Origin: Chloroflexota bacterium
GTDB taxonomy: Bacteria; Chloroflexota; Anaerolineae; Anaerolineales; Villigracilaceae
NCBI GenBank assembly: GCA_021796155.1
Contig: JAJYOO010000068.1
Coordinates: 1-9,449 of the forward strand
Reading direction: 5' to 3'
DNA: 9,449 nt
Shown: piece after piece, positions 6,331 to 9,449 of the stretch
Layout: each line of letters starts with the position of its first letter
How positions within the stretch are numbered: the stretch's first letter is position 1
Notes under the pieces: generated by a model
What the model saw: the letters and a program-made list of their open reading frames with translations, nothing else
Databases searched by the model: none
What the model was told of the DNA's origin: nothing
Program-made: the position numbers and the translations under genes

Positions 6331-6349
6331 TCCAACCACTGTTGGAGGG
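6331..6349 (+). promoter_or_regulatory. Hairpin overlapping the HD-GYP ribosome binding site
   Basis: TCCAAC (6331-6336), a CACT loop and GTTGGA (6341-6346) form a perfect 6-bp stem. Its right arm covers the first bases of GGAGGG (6344-6349), the ribosome binding site 7 bases before the HD-GYP ATG at 6357. Such a stem could lower translation until opened. A further pairing, GAACAAAG with CTTTTGTTC, lies upstream in the same leader. Confidence 0.35.
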
Positions 6350-6356
6350 ATAAGCC

Positions 6357-7478
6357 ATGTCAATCAGCCTGATCGCATTTGAACACGCTCGACGGCAGCG
6401 AACTTTGAACATCATCTTGTGGACGATCCTGATTGCGACCGCATTGCTTGGGTGGTTCGATATACAGTTTGGCACGTGGGTCTCAGTGTTTACTTCGTTA
6501 GGGACGGCCATAATTTGTGTTCCCCTGCTCTTTCTGAATAAAAAGGGACATTTTTCTCTTTCCGCTTCGCTCTTGAGCATTGCTGTGCTGCTCGTCATCA
6601 CAGCGAATTTATACGATGGTGATGGAGTGCGCGATCCAGGCATTTTGGCTTACCCGTTGTACATCATGATCGGAACCCTGCTATTTGGCAAGCGCTCGGC
6701 TGTCTGGTTTACTGCCGGAGCGATCGCATCGCTAGCCTTGATTGTTGTGATGGAAATCTACAAGTATATCCATCCAACGATTGGCCCAACCCGTTTCAGC
6801 ATCCTGATTCCGATGACGATTTTGTTCTCTACGGCAGCCATCATCGTTTGGGTGATTATGGATAATGTAGAGAAAACCTTGGAGCGCGCCAAAGAGTCCG
6901 ATGCTGAGCTGCGTAAGAATTACGATTTGACGCTTGGGGCCTGGGCAAAAGTTTTGGAATACCGCGACCGCGAGACAGAGGGCCACAGTCGCCGATTGGT
7001 TGAACTGAGCACCCGCCTGGGGCACGCTCTAGATCTCGGCGATGAACAAATTAACCAACTCCGGCGCGGTGCGTTGATTCATGATCTTGGCAAGCTGGCA
7101 ATCCCCGATGAGATATTGTTGAAGCCTCACGAATTGACCGAATTAGAACGACAGGTTATTCAAAAGCATCCCGTTTACGCCAAACAAATGCTTTCATCCA
7201 TTCCTTTCCTGCAATCATCTTTGGATGTTCCTTATTGTCATCATGAGCAGTGGGATGGGCATGGATATCCGCAGGGGTTGAAAGGCGAGGAAATCCCATT
7301 GCTGGCGCGTATTTTCTCTGTTGTGGACACATGGGATGCACTTCGGTCAGAACGGGTTTATCGTCCGGCTTGGCCAGTCGAAGATATTTATGCCTATCTA
7401 AAAGCAAACGCAGGAACTCGATATGATCCTCGTATCGTTGAAGTGTTTCTTGGGTTGGAAGATACGGACATGAAGTAG
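6357..7478 (+). CDS. Membrane-anchored HD-GYP phosphodiesterase
   Basis: This 373-residue protein has an N-terminal membrane part of about six hydrophobic segments (roughly 17-35, 42-60, 67-84, 98-110, 114-134 and 148-168), a short helical linker (170-187), and a C-terminal HD-GYP domain (about 190-365). HD-GYP domains hydrolyse cyclic di-GMP to pGpG or GMP. The key residues are present: E206 and H210 (ETEGH), H242-D243 with K246 (HDLGK), H271, H295-H296, GYP at 303-305 and D324. The extra Glu at 206 fits the three-iron subgroup known from structures, but that is an inference. The membrane part probably senses an unknown signal; no PAS, GAF or receiver domain is visible. It is probably a single-gene unit, with GGAGGG 7 bases before the ATG, an upstream TATAAT and a divergent neighbour. 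A few HD-GYP proteins cleave other cyclic dinucleotides. Confidence 0.92.
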   Translation: MSISLIAFEHARRQRTLNIILWTILIATALLGWFDIQFGTWVSVFTSLGTAIICVPLLFLNKKGHFSLSASLLSIAVLLVITANLYDGDGVRDPGILAYPLYIMIGTLLFGKRSAVWFTAGAIASLALIVVMEIYKYIHPTIGPTRFSILIPMTILFSTAAIIVWVIMDNVEKTLERAKESDAELRKNYDLTLGAWAKVLEYRDRETEGHSRRLVELSTRLGHALDLGDEQINQLRRGALIHDLGKLAIPDEILLKPHELTELERQVIQKHPVYAKQMLSSIPFLQSSLDVPYCHHEQWDGHGYPQGLKGEEIPLLARIFSVVDTWDALRSERVYRPAWPVEDIYAYLKANAGTRYDPRIVEVFLGLEDTDMK

Positions 7479-7479
7479 A

Positions 7480-7508
7480 ACAAAGCACCGCAAAGAAATC
7501 AGCACAAT
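7480..7508 (+). repeat. A-rich CAAAG repeat remnant after the HD-GYP stop
   Basis: Directly after the stop codon the sequence reads CAAAGCACCGCAAAGAAATC, closely matching CAAAGGCGCAGAGAAATC at 3629-3646 after the carrier gene. A third, inverted relative lies at about 8303-8336. These look like degenerate copies of one short dispersed intergenic motif. Confidence 0.4.
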
Positions 7509-7511
7509 GGA

Positions 7512-7520
7512 TGATATACT
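7512..7520 (+). promoter_or_regulatory. Extended -10 promoter TGATATACT for the XRE-cupin gene
   Basis: TGA directly before TATACT gives the extended -10 form TGnTATAnT, which can work without a -35. No -35 match is seen at 17 bases upstream (AAAGAA). The start point would be near 7527, giving a leader of about 75 bases before the ATG at 7603. Confidence 0.45.
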
Positions 7521-7602
7521 GTCCCAAATTATTAAACACATATCACTTTGTTTCCGGCATCAGCACACTTGAGAAGACTCGCCGCGATACAAAGGAGGCT
7601 TT

Positions 7603-8211
7603 ATGGACTATCAACGCGATGCTGTTTCGGTGGATGTAGGCCAGCGATTAAAGGAGTTGCGCGAGGAGCGCCGCATTTCCATCCGCGGCCTTGCCACCAA
7701 AAGCGGACTCTCCGCCAACGCCTTGAGCATGATCGAACGCAGCAAAACATCGCCGTCGGTCAGCACGCTCTACAAATTGTCTGACGCGCTGGGCATTCCA
7801 ATTACAGAATTCTTCGGGCCGCAGCCCGAAAAGCAGAACGCGATACTTGTCAAATCCGATGGGCGGACGCGCGTCCCATTCGCACGCGGCGTTTGGGAAG
7901 GATTGGGCGGCGAGCACTTTATTGGGCGTGTTGAGCCGTTCATCCTGACTCTCGAAAGCGGCGCAACCAGCGGTCCGCATAACATGGCCCACAGTGGCCA
8001 CGAATTTGTCTATTGCCTGCGCGGCCATCTGGAATATCTGGTGGAGAAGCAAGCCTATCTTATGGACGCGGGCGACAGTCTCTTGTTCGCCGCAAATTTG
8101 AATCATCGCTGGCGCAATCCCGGCAATGTGGTGACCAACGCCTTGATCGTTCTGTCGGGTTTTTCAGAAGGCGAGCAGCCTCACGCCATGCATTGGCGCA
8201 AAGGAGAATAG
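7603..8211 (+). CDS. XRE-family transcriptional regulator with cupin sensor domain
   Basis: This 202-residue protein joins an N-terminal XRE helix-turn-helix (about 12-67; LKELREERRISIRGLATKSG, then SMIERSKTSPSVSTLYKLSDAL) to a C-terminal cupin_2 barrel (about 110-190). This architecture is typical of one-component regulators that bind a small ligand and often control a neighbouring or distant metabolic operon. In the cupin motifs H130, E134, H168 and N172 are in place, but the first His of the HxH pair is Met128 (H126 lies nearby), so metal binding may be altered or lost. A near-ideal AAAGGAGG site lies 4 bases before the ATG. The gene stands alone between the HD-GYP gene and a convergent terminator, so its target is not evident from context; autoregulation is possible but unproven. 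The family call is firm and the ligand unknown. Confidence 0.9.
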   Translation: MDYQRDAVSVDVGQRLKELREERRISIRGLATKSGLSANALSMIERSKTSPSVSTLYKLSDALGIPITEFFGPQPEKQNAILVKSDGRTRVPFARGVWEGLGGEHFIGRVEPFILTLESGATSGPHNMAHSGHEFVYCLRGHLEYLVEKQAYLMDAGDSLLFAANLNHRWRNPGNVVTNALIVLSGFSEGEQPHAMHWRKGE

Positions 8212-8261
8212 GATTGTCCCGCCCTACAGTTTATTTGTTGTTCGCAATGACAACGTAAACA

Positions 8262-8293
8262 AAAATGTGTTGGTCAGTCAACCAACACATTTT
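8262..8293. terminator. Bidirectional hairpin terminator between convergent genes
   Basis: AAAATGTGTTGGT at 8262-8274 and ACCAACACATTTT at 8281-8293 form a perfect 13-bp stem with a 6-base loop (CAGTCA). Each strand ends its stem in a T tract, so it can act in both directions: for the XRE-cupin gene (+, ending 51 bases to the left) and for the DUF59 gene (-, ending 46 bases to the right). Confidence 0.85.
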
Positions 8294-8302
8294 ATTGTCC
8301 TA

Positions 8303-8336
8303 ACCTTAGCGCATCTTTGTGTCCTTGGTGTTAGGA
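8303..8336 (-). repeat. Inverted relative of the A-rich CAAAG repeat
   Basis: Read on the minus strand this segment is CCTAACACCAAGGACACAAAG followed by ATGCGCTAAGG. It has the same A-rich 'ACACCAAGGACACAAAG' character as the segments following the stops at 3618 and 7478. It lies just downstream of the DUF59 stop codon on that gene's own strand. Confidence 0.35.
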
Positions 8337-8338
8337 TT

Positions 8339-8695
8339 TTACGCATACAAACCCCAATCCAACGCAGACGGGTCTTCCATCATCCCGAAATCCCACATGT
8401 CCGGCAGCATCTCGATGGTCACCGGCTTGTTCAACGCTTCCACGGCCTTCTGGCGCGTCATCTCGATCAACGCCGGGCCATACGGACAGAATGGCGTCGT
8501 CAGAATCATCTTCATTTTTCCGATCCCATCTTCGACACTAAAGTCGCGCACCAATCCAAGTTGAATGATGCTCATCCCGATTTCGGGATCCACCACTTCA
8601 GAAAGTTTCGCACGCAACGGTTCTACCAATTCGGGGTTCGTGTCATGGATCGTCCACTTGATTTGATTAACAGGTTGTTGTTGTTCTTCAGACAT
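8339..8695 (-). CDS. DUF59/MIP18-family iron-sulfur cluster assembly protein
   Basis: This 118-residue protein belongs to the MIP18/PaaD/SufT family (DUF59), which helps mature Fe-S proteins, probably in the cytoplasm. The family core is clear: EVVDPEIGMSIIQLGLV (33-49), then MILTTPFCPYGPAL (63-76) with the single, conserved Cys70. The usual end region is replaced by a Trp- and acid-rich tail, MLPDMWDFGMMEDPSALDWG (96-115); the PDMW part corresponds to the common 'PPW' ending. The first 25 residues are a polar extension. It follows the SufR-like gene by 24 bases on the same strand, so the two are probably one transcript. An AGGAAG site lies 10 bases before the ATG. Phenylacetyl-CoA epoxidase PaaD is a related alternative, but no paa genes are seen. 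I leave the symbol blank because sufT would rest on family alone. Confidence 0.88.
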   Translation of the reverse strand: MSEEQQQPVNQIKWTIHDTNPELVEPLRAKLSEVVDPEIGMSIIQLGLVRDFSVEDGIGKMKMILTTPFCPYGPALIEMTRQKAVEALNKPVTIEMLPDMWDFGMMEDPSALDWGLYA

Positions 8696-8719
8696 TTGTA
8701 AACAGCTTCCTTTGGCACA

Positions 8720-9349
8720 TTATCGAACAGCGTTTTGCGCGGGCTGCTGCACAACGTATGTACAGTATGCGCCACCACTCAACACACACTGGACTTTTTC
8801 CGCGGGCACGGCCAGCATCTTGGAAATAAGTGTCTGGTCCACGGTGCAGACTTCCGGGTGGCTCACGCCGATCTGATAATATGGGCATGAGATTTCATGG
8901 ATTTGATATTGCTCGCCCTTCTTTTCCCACTCGACGGTAAAGCCTTCCTCGCTCAACATGGACTTCACAAAATCGAGTCGCTCTTCCATGCTGAGTCCCT
9001 GCATCTGGTCGGCGTATTCTCTAGCTAGATCGTCAGCGATCTGGCTGAATAATTTGCTGACGACAGGCTCCGGCATGGTTTCCTTCATCTGAGCCAGCAG
9101 ACGCGTCGTCAGGCGCAGATATTTCGTCGGGAATTTTTCCATGCCGTCTTCGGTCAGAACGTAGACGAGACGCGGACGCCCCACACCATGGCGTTCCTCC
9201 TCCGCCGCGACGAGACCTTCCATCTGGAGATTTGTCAGATGATGTCGTACAGAAATGGGGTTAATTCCAACGGCCTCGGCCAATTCGTTGATTGTGCGGC
9301 GAGGCTGCCGGAGCAGAGTTTGCATAATTCGGTCGCGCGTGCTCTTCAT
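8720..9349 (-). CDS. sufR: SufR-like winged-helix repressor with Fe-S binding cysteines
   Basis: This 209-residue regulator has an N-terminal winged helix-turn-helix (about 4-68): TINELAEAVGINPISVRHHL at 19-38 is the recognition region and GRPRLVYVLTEDG the wing. A helical middle part follows, then a C-terminal domain with four cysteines: C155, C168, C188 and C196. The spacing C155-x12-C168 and C168-x27-C196, together with HPEVC and a final GGAYCTYVV, agrees with the cluster-binding region I recall for SufR proteins, which bind an Fe-S cluster and repress suf genes when Fe-S status is good. It is the first gene of a two-gene unit with the DUF59 gene 24 bases downstream. A strong promoter with overlapping inverted repeats lies directly upstream, which points to autoregulation. 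An AAAGG site is 6 bases before the ATG. No suf operon itself is in the window. Confidence 0.82.
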   Translation of the reverse strand: MKSTRDRIMQTLLRQPRRTINELAEAVGINPISVRHHLTNLQMEGLVAAEEERHGVGRPRLVYVLTEDGMEKFPTKYLRLTTRLLAQMKETMPEPVVSKLFSQIADDLAREYADQMQGLSMEERLDFVKSMLSEEGFTVEWEKKGEQYQIHEISCPYYQIGVSHPEVCTVDQTLISKMLAVPAEKVQCVLSGGAYCTYVVQQPAQNAVR

Positions 9350-9367
9350 ACTTTACCTTTCTCCCGA

Positions 9368-9418
9368 TTGTCCGAGAGTTCGGTGGATAAATCGGACAAG
9401 AGTATACCCATTTCCGAA
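9368..9418. promoter_or_regulatory. Probable operator: TCGG/CCGA half-sites over the sufR-like promoter
   Basis: TTGTCCGA (9368-9375) and TCGGACAA (9392-9399) are an exact 8-bp inverted repeat with a 16-base spacer. CCGA-GAGT-TCGG (9372-9383) forms a second, overlapping inverted repeat, and TTCCGAA (9412-9418) adds a further half-site between the -10 and -35. The right arm of the main repeat covers the expected start point near 9394. The layout fits a repressor that blocks the promoter, most simply the SufR-like protein itself. Confidence 0.6.
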
Positions 9419-9429
9419 TTTGCTGTCAA
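9401..9429 (-). promoter_or_regulatory. Strong sigma-70 type promoter of the sufR-like gene
   Basis: On the minus strand TTGACA (9424-9429) and TATACT (9401-9406) are separated by exactly 17 bases. This is a perfect -35 and a 5-of-6 -10. The start point would be near 9394, giving a 5' leader of about 45 bases to the ATG at 9349. An A+T-rich tract lies upstream of the -35 (9430-9446). Confidence 0.8.
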
Positions 9430-9449
9430 TATTTATCATATTTTTCTAG

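Larger units (their letters stand above)
6055..6356. other. Divergent intergenic region, about 300 bases
   Basis: This stretch separates the hydroxylase (-) from the HD-GYP gene (+) and should hold promoters for both. On the minus strand a TAAAAT near 6072-6077 could be a -10 box about 20 bases before the hydroxylase ATG, but I see no good -35. On the plus strand it holds a 7-bp inverted repeat, a tiny ORF, a TATAAT box and an SD-overlapping hairpin, each listed separately. No further gene of normal size is supported. Confidence 0.6.

Noticed and set aside
6206..6643. 145-codon minus-strand open frame opposite the HD-GYP start
   Set aside because: It is antisense to a well-supported gene, with a low-complexity polar product and no domain resemblance; it looks like a shadow of the plus-strand gene.
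8216..8257. Minus-strand TTGTCATTGCGAACAAC, similar to the 'GTCATTGCGAG' ends of a repeat family common in many bacteria
   Set aside because: Only about a dozen bases match and no second end is seen, so it cannot be called a repeat element from this window.
1..9449. Search for tRNA, rRNA, CRISPR arrays, transposases and phage genes
   Set aside because: No cloverleaf, repeat-spacer pattern, transposase motif or terminal inverted repeat was seen by eye on either strand. tRNAscan and CRISPR-finder type searches would confirm this.

Overview
The window reads like an ordinary chromosomal segment of a bacterium of the Chloroflexota, most plausibly class Anaerolineae. This is inferred from the protein set: a three-gene biotin-dependent acyl-CoA carboxylase, a SufR-like regulator beside a DUF59 protein, an XRE-cupin regulator and an HD-GYP protein. 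Mixed base composition (about 50-60% GC in most genes) and A-rich 'CAAAG' repeat remnants between genes fit the same picture. The assignment rests on family resemblance and is not proven. No rRNA, tRNA, CRISPR array, insertion sequence or origin was seen.

Layout. Bases 1-3618 (+) hold a tight three-gene operon: carboxyltransferase, biotin carboxylase and biotin carrier. Together they should form an acyl-CoA carboxylase, most likely propionyl-CoA/acetyl-CoA type, that makes methylmalonyl-CoA or malonyl-CoA. Bases 3675-6054 (-) hold four genes, transcribed from right to left: a fatty-acid-2-hydroxylase-like di-iron membrane enzyme, a small unrecognised soluble protein with a TTG start, an AT-rich protein with a possible PD-(D/E)XK-type nuclease core, and an ICMT/PEMT-type membrane methyltransferase. 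The two membrane enzymes suggest lipid modification; the two middle genes have no clear link to that.

Bases 6055-6356 are a roughly 300-base divergent intergenic region. It holds a minute ORF with a strong ribosome binding site, a consensus TATAAT box and a hairpin over the next gene's ribosome binding site. Bases 6357-7478 (+) encode a membrane-anchored HD-GYP phosphodiesterase, presumably for cyclic di-GMP turnover. Bases 7603-8211 (+) encode an XRE-family regulator with a cupin sensor domain. A 13-bp perfect hairpin at 8262-8293 lies between this gene and the convergent genes to its right and probably ends transcription in both directions.

Bases 8339-9449 (-) hold a two-gene unit: a SufR-like winged-helix repressor with four C-terminal cysteines, followed by a DUF59/MIP18-family Fe-S assembly protein. 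Its promoter is visible: TTGACA, a 17-base spacer and TATACT. It is overlapped by a set of TCGG/CCGA half-sites, including an 8-bp inverted repeat at the presumed start point. The simplest reading is an autoregulated unit that senses Fe-S status.

I did not find a clearly novel multi-gene system. The observations I rate highest are the visible operator/promoter of the SufR-like unit, the AT-rich nuclease-like gene lying among lipid enzymes, and the non-standard start region of the carboxyltransferase.
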